A stretch of DNA of 64,000 nucleotides from Ananas comosus (GCF_001540865.1 NW_017893399.1:13345-77344); one strand, 5' to 3'. Positions 32,968 to 44,938 are shown, counted from the first letter of the stretch. Made by a program: numbers and translations. The notes: generated by a model not told the origin, from the letters alone.

Positions 32968-33850
32968 ATACATTGGCCACTTCTTGGTAAATACATAAAG
33001 CAAGATTTGAAGAGAAATTTTCGTGAGACTACGGCACTCACCGGACCAGGCAAACGGATGGGTTGGGTAATCTGCATCCGGGTCACAATATCCGCGAATT
33101 AGAGGAGGATGAATAAAATTTACTCATACATCTTTGGGTAATCAACATTTTTACCTATATCCATCCACATGCGGGCAGGTCGGTATGCGAGTTACCCACA
33201 ACTTTTTTTCTTTTTCCTACTCCTATACTTTCTAAATACAAAACATATATATAAAATTTTTAAAAGCGTAACATAATTCAATACTTAAAATATCACAAAA
33301 TACAATAAAAATATTTAAAGTCTTAAAGCGAATAAATTTCATAATATAAAAATATTTTACCATCCCAAATTTTCATGATATCAAATTAATAAATTTTTCA
33401 TAATTATAGAGTCAATATAACAATACATATTTTTTAATTAAAAAATATATATGCCGGTATTCGTGGGTACCTGCGGATTTGTCTAAAATCATCAAGCTCA
33501 ACGGGTACTATCGTTTTACCATATTAATTTTTTTGTGCTAAAAAACTAAGTATTCATATCCATAATTTGCAGATAATCAGCGAAATCCGTGAGTATGGTA
33601 AAGATTGTTCAGGTCTAAGGCCACTAAGGCACTAACATGCTTTAAAACAAAATTTAAAAAAAGGAAAGAAAGAAAAATAAAACTTGGTGAACCAAAAGCA
33701 CACTCTGAATCCCTTTCTCCTAGCCAGAGGTAAAAAAAATATATGAAGTTGGCGCCTCACTTTGAGATATTTCTGAAACACGCCATTCCAATTTTAATTA
33801 CTTAATTGAAAATTCCTATTAGGTGCGTTTGGTTCGTATTATATTTTTAC
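32968..33850. repeat. Roughly 870-bp duplicated segment, left copy
   Basis: Starts atacattggccacttcttgg and is collinear with 36211-37085 with scattered differences and indels. Includes gtaatctgcatccgggtcacaatatccgc. Its right end runs into the start of a GGTGCGTTTGGTT-type MITE. Confidence 0.9.
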
Positions 33851-33936
33851 ATCCCGTTGGAATGGGTACAGAGGGGGGGATAAGGGGGTTATCCCCCTCT
33901 TGTACCAAACACAAATTTTGGGGGGGGGGGGGGGGG

Positions 33937-36165
33937 TGTGAGATCCCTGGTGTTCTGTTGTGGAGGCTTGTCGACAGCTCTGGAGAGTGTCGGGACAAGT
34001 CCGAGTCGCGTTGGCGTCAAATAGACGTAAAACAGACTCCGTGCGACGCGAGGGCAGCTTATCGCGATGAATTCTACGAAACAGCAGCATTTTCTGCTTG
34101 CTGTACCGGTACAAGCAGAGTGGCTGTACCGGTACAACCATCGCGCAGAGGCTTAGCAGCTCTCGGGTTGGCTCTTGTACCGGTACAAGAGCCCGTGTAC
34201 CGGTACAAGGGGGTAGGTGAGAGGGTATTTGAGTAAATTTCCACCTCGTTTGTATCAGCAGCTCTCCCTCTCTCTATATAGCTTCGTGTAGAGAGAGAGA
34301 GAGAGGGCTTCCTGTTGCTCTTCACCATCTCTCTCTCACTTTTATGCGGTTGAAGGTAGGGAAGAAGCTTGGGTATAGTTTCCGTCGCCGACGTCGCGCC
34401 GCGGGATCGTTCGAGCACGTATTTGATGTCGGGACATTGCGAGGAGACCGGGCGAGCGTGCGACTTCGCTGTTCTTGACGTCGCGCCGGTGCTAGTCGCT
34501 GTTGAGGTGAGTGTTCTGTTGGAATGGCTTCGAATACTTCGGGTATCATCAAACTTAAGCTTAAATGCTGTTTTGCTGTTTTTCGCCGTCGACCGTTGGC
34601 GTTTCAGCTCGTTCTTCGCATAGGAGCATCGGATTTCGACGAGGCTTGGTTCGTTGGATTCGAGACTGCGAGAGGAATCCACGAAACCCCTACTTGTGAA
34701 TTTTGGGGAAGGTTAGCTTGGTCGAATCCCTGTTGTACCTCACTGCTGCAATTTCTGGACTGAATTGGTGAATTTTGTTACATAGAGCTCGAGATTAGGC
34801 GATTTCTGTACTCGGCGGGTTCCGGGTAATCCAGCAGGTTGCTCTTCACCAGTGGGAGTCCTTCGCTGCCATAGATTAGCGTTTGAGGTGGGTTACATCG
34901 GTTTTACTCCTAAGTTCACATTCGTCGACATGTATAGTTTCGATTTTTGGATAATCTATTCTAGCTCGAATTCATGGATTTAATGGTAGATTTCATATCT
35001 GAATTTGGAGCATGTGGTAATAAATTGAATAGGTTATACATGTTGGACTTGGAAATTGAATTAGGAGAAAACCTGCGATTTGGACCTGTCACTTGATTAA
35101 ACTGCCTGATTTAGCTCTAGGAGCCGTTATTAAATTGTACTGTCGCGGTATCTTCGAGACGAGTACTCCAGATAGTTTAGAGTATATCTACACTCGTGCT
35201 GTTTCGCCGAGGGGATTTTATAGGGTCGTTCAGGCTGTTCCAGACTGTAGGGTGCCGTTGAGGTTGACGGTGGACCCGTATCGCCTTTTTGGCGTCTGAT
35301 TGTGCTGAGGGCACGTTACTTGTTGGTTGTTAGACCAGTTAGAGTCGATTTCTTGACTTTGGCTTTTCAGAGCCTGTTTGAGCTCGACAGAGATACGCTG
35401 CATACTCGGTTGGGTAGCGCCCACGAGTGCCACTCCGGAGTCAGGCTTTGTGCTTTCGCGTTGATGTCGCTCATGCCAGTTGGACTTGCTCTCCACGGAC
35501 CAGTTAGTGTGGATAGAGCTTGATAGTCGCAACGGGGCAGGGACGGGTGTATTCACAGTCCCGGGGACGGGTATGCTTACAGTCCCGATTGGATTGGGTC
35601 AGATTTGACATGTCCTACAGTTGGTTAATATAGAGCATGATAGTGTAGTGATTGATAGCGGTAGAGTGTACTTCCTGCTTTTCCTACTATTCTTGCTCCC
35701 TTCTGTAGACTTAGTGGGTGACCGATATTATTTTGGGCGGTACCCACGGAGGACTACTTGTTTTTACAGTAGTTTTCACGCCCAGTTGTTACCTATGTTT
35801 TTGTAGAGCCACAGGTTCCGGCTGCTGCACCGTCCGTGGATCAGGATCGAGGCAAGGGCGTCGCGAGTTAGAACCCTACCCGACGTGCTGAGCTAGAGGT
35901 GCCCTACTGCAGGTAGATGTTTTGTTTCGAGTTTATGTACATAGTTGACTTAACTCGCCAGTGCGAGTAGCTCTGTATTTTGGATCTGAACTATGTATAT
36001 GAAACTCTGTTTGTTTAACTTCTATTTTCTCTAGCAGCTCTCTACTACTGTTCGTAGTAGTGTTTGATTTACAGGTACAGCTGTCACTTCGTATATAGGA
36101 AAAATTTCTTTGTATACGGCGGATTTGTCGGCGTGCCCGGGGAACGTGTAATCCGGGGCGTGACA
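33937..36165 (+). mobile_element. Solo LTR related to family A, 2229 bp
   Basis: TGTGAGATCCC ... CCGGGGCGTGACA, flanked by GGGGG (33932-33936 and 36166-36170). The last kilobase (from about 35200) resembles the gypsy family-A LTR, as does gctctggagagtgtcgg near the start. It inserted into a G-rich part of a MITE, so the exact duplication length is uncertain. No internal domain is left. Confidence 0.88.
34100..34212. repeat. Cluster of TGTACCGGTACA palindromes in the solo LTR
   Basis: Four perfect tgtaccggtaca units within about 110 bp. The second is followed by accatc, as in LTR C. Confidence 0.9.
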
Positions 36166-36210
36166 GGGGGAACAAGGCCCTGGTAGAGAGAGAGAGAGAG
36201 AGAGAGAGAN

Positions 36211-37085
36211 ATACATTGGCCACTTCTTGGTAAATACATAAAGCAAGATTTGAAGAGAAATTTTTGTGAGACTACGGCACTCACCGAACCAGGCAAACGG
36301 GTGAGTTGAGTAATCTGCATCCGGGTCACAATATCCGCTAATTAGAGGAGTATGAATAAAATTTACTCATACATTTTTGGGTAATCAATATTTTTACCCG
36401 TATCCATCCACATGCGGGCAGGTTGGTATGCGAGTTACCCACAAGTTTTTTTCTTTTTCCTACTCCTATGCTTTCTAAATACAAAACATATATATATATT
36501 AAAAACATAACGTAACTCCTTATTTGAAATATCATAACATATAATTAACAATATAAAATCTTTAAAGTATATACATTATATAATATAAAAGTATTTTATC
36601 GTCCCAAATTTTTAAGATACAAAATTAATAAAATTTTTACTATTATAGAGTCAATAATATAAAAAATACATATTTTTTAATTAAAAAATATATATGCGGG
36701 TATCCGTGGGTACCTGCGGATTGTCCTAAATATCCATCACTCAACGGGTACCCACTCGTTTTACCTATAATTTTTTGGCTAAAAAAAACTAGTATCCATA
36801 TCCATAAATTTGCAGATAATCTGCGAAAACCCGTGAGTATGGGTAGAGATTGCCGGGTCTAAGGCCACTAAGGCACTAACATGCTTTAAAAAAAAAATTA
36901 AAAAAAAGAAAGAAAAGAAAATTAAAACTTGTGAACCAAAAGCACACTCGATCCGTTCTCCTAGCCAGAGGTAAAAAAATATATGAAGTTACCCTCAACT
37001 TTAAGACATTCTGAAACACGCCATTCAATTTTAACTTCTTAATTGAGATTTCCATTAGGGTGCGTTTGGTTTGTGTTATATTTTT
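36211..37085. repeat. Roughly 870-bp duplicated segment, right copy
   Basis: Starts immediately after the single N at 36210 and is collinear with 32968-33850. It continues into an intact MITE (37058-37726), whereas the left copy continues into a different tail. Confidence 0.9.
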
Positions 37086-37726
37086 AAGATTCCTAATAAT
37101 CTAATAGAAATAATAAAATATGACGGTGTTTGGCTAAACGCATTAAGTAATCTAATTGGTAATATTATATTTACTTGGGAATGAGATTTATCCCAAAGTA
37201 CAAATCTCATTCCCTTGAGAGAGGGTGGGTATCCTCATATTAATGAATTGAGGTAATCATAATATGTCTAATATCTTTCTTTCTTCCAATCCGCCAGTTA
37301 GTTGGTATTATTTTTCTTTACACTCTAACCTCATATCTCTCTCTAAACTTCAACTCTTTTTCTCTCTCTAAACTAAGCTCGCTCTCCCCCTTTTTCCTAA
37401 AATCTCAATTCTCTCACTCCCTCTAATCCCGATTCTATTTCTTTTCCTATTTTTGTAATTATGCTTTCTCTCTCTAACCTATGTTCTCTCTCCTTTTTTT
37501 TCTAAAAAGATGTTAAAATTTATTGTAGCATTATCTAAAATTAATTAAAGAAATAAATAAATTAATTGTATATTTTTTTGTAATCTTAAATAACATGATT
37601 AAATAATATGACCATACGAACCAAAGACAGTAATACCATATTCTTAGTAATAGGATGAGTATGAATAAAATTCTCTGATATTTTTTTATTCCTAGTAATC
37701 TTTCATAGTGCCAACCAAACGTACCC
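37058..37726. repeat. PIF/Harbinger (Tourist-like) MITE, 669 bp
   Basis: Inverted ends gggtgcgtttggtttg and ccaaccaaacgtaccc, flanked by TTA on both sides (37055-37057, 37727-37729). The interior is AT-rich and non-coding. Confidence 0.85.
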
Positions 37727-38044
37727 TTAACTTTTTAAATTTTTATTCAAGTTTTTATAGTTAATTAAGTTAAAAATATTGTTAAATTTTGTTGTTCAAT
37801 TAACTATCACCAGCTAATTAATTTAATTTTCATACATACTCACCCAGCTCCCAAATTGATGTGTGACCATATCATGTCGTCAAAATGACTCGTTCAAAAT
37901 CGTTCCACCGAATCTAAGGAACTTAATTGGATGGAAATTATGACATCTAATTTTATTGGTAGGAGCAATCACCATCAATTTTTATCAAACCCTAGACTCA
38001 TACGCAATCAAAGTATACCCCTTAGACCAATTCTTGTTAAAATA

Positions 38045-38545
38045 AAAAAAGAAAAAAAAATACAAATACCCCCCTCAACTTTAGTACGTTCGCAAATTGA
38101 CATCAGAACTTTTAATTTTGATAATTAGATTTTCTAATTTTTTTTTATCAAAGTTTAATAAACCGCTTCCTTTCAGCAAAATTACTAATTGAGTAGTGGT
38201 TTTGATTATATGTCTTGCACATAATTTTACATAAATTTAAAATATTTATTTTTCTCTTCTAGTTATATTGCTGAGTACTAGAATACTTATGAATAAAATG
38301 AATCCATTTTTAATTTTTATTTCTGTTTTTATGTGTTAGATAACAAAAATAGATTTTTATATAATTTTAAAATTGTATAAAATTATGTACAATATAAGTG
38401 ACCAGAATGATTATATGATTAGTCATTACAATTAAAGAGAGAGAGAGGTACATTTAAATATTTGATAAAGTTTAGATGATTTAGTTATCAAAATTAGAAA
38501 TTTAGAAGCCTACTTGCAAAAAAAGAATTATTAAAAGTGTGTTTG
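38045..38545. repeat. Foldback MITE family F, copy 1
   Basis: Inverted arms centred on ttttgataattagattttc and ttagttatcaaaattagaaa, related to 44975-45372. Boundaries are uncertain. Confidence 0.5.
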
Positions 38546-38823
38546 TACATTTTTTTCTAAAAAATTATTCAAAACGTCGTAGAAATATCTAGGCAAAGCA
38601 ATTGATGTCATGGCTTTGGTACCAGGTCATAAATTCAAAATTTTCTCAGTTAAAAGTTCTACCTTTATTCCATGTATCTCTTAATCTTAGAGGAATCAAC
38701 TGCTATATTGCTTACTGCAGAAGTATCAATAGAGAATTTTGTTTTGGTATCCCAATCCTAATTTAACTCAACAAGTGCTAAAGTGATTATTTTAGAAATA
38801 TCAGTAAAGAATTAGGGTTTGAT

Positions 38824-39052
38824 GAGTCCTGCTGCTATACTATCAATAGTACTAAACGTTTGGTGCTATCGAGTTTTCCCCCATTAGATCTACCTTTTTA
38901 ACCATTTCCATCCGTTAGATTATACTATTCAATTAATCACCCACTCAACCCTAGAAGATCGCTATCATCCTAACCGCACATCCCTTCATTCAAGGATCGA
39001 AAACCTAATAATGTCAAGCGCTTGGCACTATTAATAGTATAGTAGCCTAATT
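38824..39052. repeat. MITE-250, opposite orientation
   Basis: Reads as the reverse complement of 29239-29467, with tttggtgctatcgag and ccactcaaccctag. Not flanked by (TA)n here, unlike most other copies. Confidence 0.8.
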
Positions 39053-40211
39053 CAGGGTTGGATATCTCAGTCCTGATTTAACTCCAATACACATTATAAT
39101 CTATCTTAGTTTGGCATTCATATCCTGTGTACAAAGCTTTATGGAATTTAATTTATTATCTATGAAAGCTAAGCACTCATCCAGCTTAAGATTTGCTTGG
39201 CCTTACTTTTATCTTTATTTTGATTTTTCCTAGTAGTTAACATTTAACATATATATATACATAATTTTTAGTAGAGTACTCTGCAGTAAAAAAAAAAAAT
39301 TAAAAACATAAAAACTGTGAAGCTTTCTGCGCAATTAAATAACATGAAATGAACTGTTTGTCTTCAAAAACTTAAATTACCAGAGAATATTATTTTGCAT
39401 ATTCAAGTTATGGATTTGAATTTAATAGAGAAAAATTAAATGAAGGAGCTCAATGGAATTTGGACTTAAGAACTCCACCCTTTATAGCTATCTGAAAATA
39501 GTGTTTAATATTTTTATATTTCAATTTCTCAAATCACATCGTGTGAAATTCAAATTTAGAATCTTCTGTTTTGATATTATGATAAACGACTTAGGCCAAC
39601 AATTAGGCCAATTACACAATGCATCGAGGTCAAGCCACGCGATTATTGGGCTAACTACAAATTAGGGTATGCAAAGTATGCTCTGATATTGCATTAAATA
39701 ATATAAATAATAATCATTTATCACTAAAAACTTAATTTAGAAGAGAACAGTATTTTTATATTTTATATTTAATAATAACTTAAAGATAAGATAGTAATTG
39801 AAAAAACTAGAAGTTACTATCGTGCAATCTTGTATTAGCTGAATTAGATATCACATTATTAATTACAACAAACTATGCTGTACAAATAGTAAATATAAAA
39901 CTCATATTAATTTAGAGTAAAAAGAAAATAGATTCACAAAAAAAGCATAATGTATTTTTAGTTTTGGCTAATTATTTATTATGATTAATATGAGACCCAT
40001 TATATTGATAAAAAAAAAAAAAATTGAGTACAAAGAATGCATTCATAAATTGAATTATAAATAAAAATTGAGTTATATATTTTGTGATAAAAATAAATTT
40101 ATTAGCCCTATATGATACTACATAATTATTTATAATTTACTAATTTATAGAAGCAAAAGTAATATTTGCGATATTTTATAACTTTGAGAGACACATTTCA
40201 AATTACCCCTA
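39053..40211. other. AT-rich intergenic sequence
   Basis: Poly(A) and poly(T) runs and short frames only. No gene or element recognised. Confidence 0.5.
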
Positions 40212-40630
40212 AATTCTATGGGAATAATATCTAATATACCTCTCAAAATATTTGAAATATTTTATATACCCTACTATTTTTTTGTTTCAAATACATCTAT
40301 CATATATTTCTCCATTATTCAAAAATAACTCCGCTGCTAATAAATATTAAGTCATCTCGGATTAAACTTGGATTAAGTTTCTACATAATTAAAAAAAGTC
40401 AAAATACCTCTAACTTAACAGCAAATTAAAAGTGTTGATGACAATAAAAAAAAAATATTTAAGAGAGAAAAATAGTAATTTAACAAAAATAACGATTATT
40501 TTTAATAATTTACTAATAGAATTTAACTCCACTATTTTCTTAGAAATCACTTGAAATGTCAATATTCTTAATATTTGACTTTTAAAAAAAACTGGTAACT
40601 TCTCATATGTATATAAATAATTATCTCAAT
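40212..40630. repeat. Dispersed AT-rich repeat (family E), copy 2
   Basis: Ordered partial similarity to 12002-12490, in the same orientation. Confidence 0.6.
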
Positions 40631-40763
40631 TTTATATGCACGCAATAACTGTACTAAAGAAGACCAGCTTCTCTTAGTCCAAAACCAAATAAGTTTTTTT
40701 ATTTCGAAAAAAAAAAAAAACAAACAAACAAGCAAATTTTCATACAACTCTTCTTCTCTCCGT

Positions 40764-40775
40764 ATTATTATATAG
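40764..40775 (+). promoter_or_regulatory. TATA box of the gene at 41137
   Basis: tattattatatag followed by C-rich and CT-rich sequence, about 365 bp before the start codon. A transcription start near 40800 is inferred. The leader contains a (GTCC)n run at 40913-40934 and many CT runs, common in plant 5' UTRs. Confidence 0.55.
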
Positions 40776-41136
40776 CCCCGTGTGACGCCCCGTTTCTCTC
40801 GTTTCTTCAATCCCCCAGCCTCCCCCCGTCCACGGCTCCACCTTACATCTTCCATCCCCAAAAGCAAAAAAGAAGAGAAGCAGACCGCCCAGCAGCGCGT
40901 CCCCATCCATCTGTCCGTCCGTCCGTCCGTCCGTCAGTCCTTCTGTCCCCGACAAAAACCGCCGAGCCGAAAGTCCGACTCCCACCTACCACTCCTTTCC
41001 TCTCTCACCAACCTCTCCTAAACCCTCCTCCTCATCTCCCCTCCCCCTGCAGCCTACCCAAAACCCAACCATCATAACCACCTTCATTTCTTTTCAAACG
41101 GTTGGTGGCAGACGCAGACGCAGACTCCGAAAAGCG

Positions 41137-41547
41137 ATGAAAAAGCTCTACCACGGGAAGGCCGGCCGTCGGGTCCACCCGTCCGCTCCCCCGCCACCGC
41201 CGTCGGCGTCCCCAAAATTTCTGATTCAGCTGGCAGCCCTCCCCGCCGCCGTCCTGGCCCTGGCGGCCGCCCTCTCTCCCGAGGAGCAAGAAGTCCTCGC
41301 CTACCTCCTCTCCGGCGGCGGCGAAGGAGGAGGAGGAGGAAAAGGGCGGCGCCGCCGGCGCGGCGGAGGCGCCGTGCTCCACCCGCCGGAGCTGGGCTGC
41401 GGGTGCTTCGCCTGCTACAAGAGCTTCTGGGCGCGGTGGGACGCGTCGCCGAACCGCCACGTGATCCACCGCATCATCGACGCCGTCGAGGAGCAGGCCC
41501 TCGAGCCCCGCCGCGGGCGCCGCCGCCGCGGGAAGTGCGGTAGCGCG

Positions 41548-41578
<31 letters not shown>

Positions 41579-41865
41579 CGCTGGAGGCGGCGGCTGCGGA
41601 GGAGGACGGCGTTGAGGAGACAGCGGCGGCGGCCGAGGAGAAGGGGATTGCGATCGCCGATGATGAGCACGATGGCGACGATGATGGGGACGATGAAGAT
41701 GACGACGATGATGCCGATGATGCCGATGAAGAAGAAGAAGAAGAAGACGAAGAAGAAGAAGGAGAAGAAGGGGTTGGTGGGGGGCTTAGCAACCGTGATG
41801 GTGAGAGCAAGAGCACGGTGAGGAAGTTTGTGAGTTTTATTGTGGACAGGGTTTGGGGAAACTGA
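41137..41865 (+). CDS. Plant-specific protein of unknown function, acidic C-terminal region
   Basis: A 242-codon intronless frame, GC-rich at third positions unlike its AT-rich surroundings. Residues 26-60 hold a hydrophobic, Ala/Leu-rich helix ending SPEEQEVLAYLLS, probably not a full membrane span. A Gly/Arg linker (61-78) follows. The conserved core is residues 88-120: CGCFACYKSFWARWD, then SPNRHVIHRIIDAVEEQ. I recall this Cys-Trp-rich core from uncharacterised plant proteins but know no activity for it. Residues 139-147 are nine residues of mostly polyQ (CAG repeat). Residues 175-211 are almost all Asp/Glu. A basic-aromatic end (STVRKFVSFIVDRVWGN) closes the protein. The start was chosen as the first ATG of the frame, after an in-frame CT-rich leader with a TATA box. 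No stops or shifts; likely a functional gene, perhaps with a chromatin or nucleic-acid-linked role (inferred only from composition). Confidence 0.85.
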
Positions 41866-42300
41866 AAACCTAAAGTGATGGTAGAAGGTCGAAATTAGAA
41901 TTGAAGTTTTTCCTGGTTTGGAGATCAAGAAGGTCAGTTTCCTCTTCCTTCTTTTTTTGGCTAATTTTGGCAAGGAGAGGAGAGTTGCAAGTCGCAACTC
42001 CTTTCTCCTCTCTGTTGTGTAATATATTTAGATCCTGCTGGCTGAAATTAGAGAATTAATTAATTCAGGCCTACTTTTGCAATCTAAGTTGCCCTTTTGA
42101 TCCATGTAAAAAAAAAAAGGCGGGGATTGGAAAGCTTTTTCTATCTAATCTAATTTTGGTGAGGAGAGTTGTAGCTCCTCTCTGTTTTTGTAATATATTT
42201 TTCTGCTGGCTGAAATAAGAAAATTCAGGCCTACTTTGCTCCAATATTAGCCTCTTTGGTACTTTGCTGCGATATTTTTTTTACTCCATTTTTGCCCTTT
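41866..42300 (+). other. Probable 3' UTR with duplicated hairpin segment
   Basis: A segment at 41950-42080 is imperfectly repeated at 42150-42250; shared elements include taattttgg, the ctcctctctgtt...gtaatatattt stretch and ctgctggctgaaat. Each copy has an inverted repeat: aggagaggagagttgc with gcaactcctttctcct in the first, gaggag with ctcctc in the second. Possible polyadenylation signals (aatata-like) follow each. Confidence 0.55.
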
Positions 42301-42504
42301 TTTTTTTGTCTATGAATTGGACTTCTTGTGAAGATAATGCTAGCGAGAGAAAATTTTATATATTTTTTTACAGTGAATAACTAGTTTTATCTCTTCTTTT
42401 TTTGTTTTTTCTTTTTTTTTAAAAAAAAAAATTTAGTTTTGAGAGGAGGAAAAGAATGGAATGGGGATGGCATTGTTGTCATCCATTGCATCTTTCTAAA
42501 GAAT

Positions 42505-42560
42505 CAATGTAAGTTGATAGATGAGAAGTTGATAGATGAGAAGATAGATGAAGAGGCTTG
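42505..42560. repeat. Short minisatellite
   Basis: gttgatagatgagaa-type unit repeated two to three times with slight changes. Confidence 0.8.
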
Positions 42561-42761
42561 TGTCATATATAAATAGCTCAATAATCTCTCTAACTGTTAG
42601 AACAGTATAACACCATGTACTACTCCTCTCAACTATTCAATCTCATGTTCAATAGTTGTAGATAGAATCTTCATAATTGGTCCATTATTGTAAGTCGACC
42701 CAATTTTGTGCAAGTTAGATACTCCTTTTTTTTTTTCTTGAAAAATTGCTTTGTACCTTTA

Positions 42762-43809
42762 GGTACCGTTTGGTTGGGGAACAAGGGGGGAATAAGCCCT
42801 TGTTCCCCCCTTTGTTCCCAAACGCTATGTTTGGCTTCCGGGAACAGTAGTTTTCGGGAATCTGGAACTAGCTGGAATAAGGCTGGAACTGCTGTTCCAC
42901 CCGTTTCCTGGAACAAGCTTGTTCCTTGATGAGAACAAGATTAATTAAAATCTAAATTTAATTTTAATGGCAATAAATTATTAATTAATCTAATTAATAT
43001 ATTTAAATTATTATTTATTATTTTAATAATTAAATAATTAAATAATTTATTATTTATAATTAATTATTAATAATTAGATAATAATTATTATTAATTTATT
43101 ATTTATAATTAATTATTAATAATTAATAATATTTATTAATTTTTTATTAATAATTATTAATAATTATTATTCTTAATGATAATCGATATTATTATTAATA
43201 TATTATTTATAATTAATAATTAATAATTAATATTATTATTTATTAATAATTAATTAATAATTATTATTCTTAATAATTAGATAATCGATGTTATTATTAA
43301 TTTATTATTTATAATTAATTATTAATAATTATTATTATTATTTATTAATAAATATTAATATTAATTATTATTAATAATTAGATAATCAATATTATTAATA
43401 ATTTATTATTTATAATTAATTAATAAGAATAATTAATAATTATTATTATTTATTAATAATTAATAATAATAATAATTATTATTAATTAGATAATCGTTAT
43501 TAATAATTTATTATTTATAATTAATTATTATTATTAATTATTATTTATAATTAATTATTAATAATTAATTTTTTATTTATTTTTAAGTAATATTTTTATG
43601 TTAATTAATTACATAATATAATTTTAATTGCAAATTATAACGTTTATTCCTCTTGTTCCAATCTAATCATCCAAACACTTTTTACCTTATTCCCAGGAAC
43701 AACCCAATTTTCATCCAAACGCAAAATTGGTCTAGTTCCTGCTTATACCTGAACTTGTACCTATCCCTAGAACTAGCAGTTCTTACTTATACCCGAACCA
43801 AACGCAGCC
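42762..43809. repeat. PIF/Harbinger-like MITE, 1048 bp, with A/T-only core
   Basis: Ends ggtaccgtttggttgggg and ttatacccgaaccaaacgcagcc are inverted repeats flanked by TTA (42759-42761, 43810-43812). Sub-terminal ggaacaag and cttgttcc segments also pair. The central 650-700 bp (about 42950-43630) is almost entirely A and T (taataatt-type repeats). No coding sequence. Confidence 0.85.
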
Positions 43810-43978
43810 TTACTAGTTTTACAATTTCTTTTCTACAAATACAATAGTCTTGTGTTAGGCTTTTTTGTTACTATAATTATTTTTCTTCTTATAAATTAAA
43901 TTACTTATTTTTTCTCTTTTGATGCTCTCTTTATTGGTAAGTGGTATATTGTAAGTTGGCACTAAATTATTGGCAATT

Positions 43979-44305
43979 TGTGACACTCCTCATATTTATA
44001 ATACTCATATATATGAGATATATTATGATTAAATTTTTTAATCTAATTATAACATTTTGGATAGTTGTTCGGTTCAAATAATTAAGAGAACTAAATATAT
44101 TAGAGTCAGAGCAGTTTTAGAATAGATGATTTCTTGAGAAGTGAAACGTCACAGGTGATATTAGGATCAATCAATAGCCACAAGTGTGAGATAAATCTAA
44201 GCTAAGTCAGAAAGGTCAGCTAAGTCGAAAAGTTTAAGAAAGTTAAGAATACTAGGGCTTAAATAGTCCTAATATAGATAATCTCGTAGAAAATGGGACG
44301 TCACA
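43979..44305 (+). mobile_element. Old, decayed Cassandra TRIM relic
   Basis: Collinear with the intact copy at 5716-6199. A first LTR (43979-44153, TGTGACACT...CGTCACA) is followed by ggtgatattaggatc where the primer-binding site should be, then part of the internal domain (cacaagtgtgagataaatctaagc). The 3' end of the second LTR ends GACGTCACA at 44305. The second LTR's 5' part and most of the internal domain are deleted. The 5S-like part remains as gttaagaatactagggc...tagtcctaat, heavily mutated to A/T. Confidence 0.85.
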
Positions 44306-44781
44306 AAATTAATCATGTTGAATGTGTTTAAATGCTAATGATATTAATGGGTTCCCACTAAGCATGCACCAAATTATATAAAGCCTACTAAAGCTAACAC
44401 AAAATACCTACCTTTCTACGAAAAAGTAAACCAAAAGCATCAATCCCCCCTCACTTTTCTAAATAATGTGTCACAACTCACAAGTTGCTTTTCTCTAGCC
44501 AATTACAAGGTGAAAGGTAAGGGACATTGGTAGGGAGCGCCCTCTTTGTTTGTTCTTGCATTGGGGAGAAGGTAGAAAAGCCAACAGAAGGGGGGCTTTG
44601 TAGAAAGGTGTGAGGACAAAAGCGGTAAGCACGATGTCCCGGAAACATTGGTGGTGGTGGTGGTGGGGGCGGCGGCGGCGGCGGCGGCTTCGGTATTACC
44701 AAAAGGAGTGAAAGGGAGACTCGGGAATTATTCCACACACCAAATGCATCATTTATTGTGTTATAAAATTCCATCATTATT
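44306..44781. other. Intergenic sequence with (GGT)n(GGC)n repeat
   Basis: A trinucleotide repeat at 44650-44688 gives a polyproline stretch in a 99-codon minus-strand frame. Nothing else supports a gene. Confidence 0.5.
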
Positions 44782-44938
44782 ACCGATCATTCCTACAGCA
44801 AGTGGCAAAATACTTAGTGGTTGATATCCGATACCCAAGTTCAAACTCTAATTGATTCATATTTTTAGCTAAATTTATTTCTAAATAAAATAAACGAAGC
44901 AAGTAGCGTGCTACCTATCTCTCAAAAAAAAAAAAAAT
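44782..44938 (+). mobile_element. tRNA-derived SINE, full copy
   Basis: Same family as 10885-11045: agtggcaaaa...ttagtggttg, agttcaaactc (box B-like), and the tail aataaacgaagcaagtagcg ending in 14 A. Flanked by a 13-bp target duplication, ttccatcattatt (44769-44781) and ttccattattatt (44939-44951), with one difference. Confidence 0.85.

Noticed and set aside
41415..41816. 133-codon Ser-rich frame opposite the gene
   Set aside because: It is the antisense of the acidic GAx codons of the gene at 41137-41865.
44478..44777. Polyproline frame on minus, possible extensin-like protein
   Set aside because: The prolines come only from a (GGT)n(GGC)n repeat; no signal peptide or SPPPP pattern.
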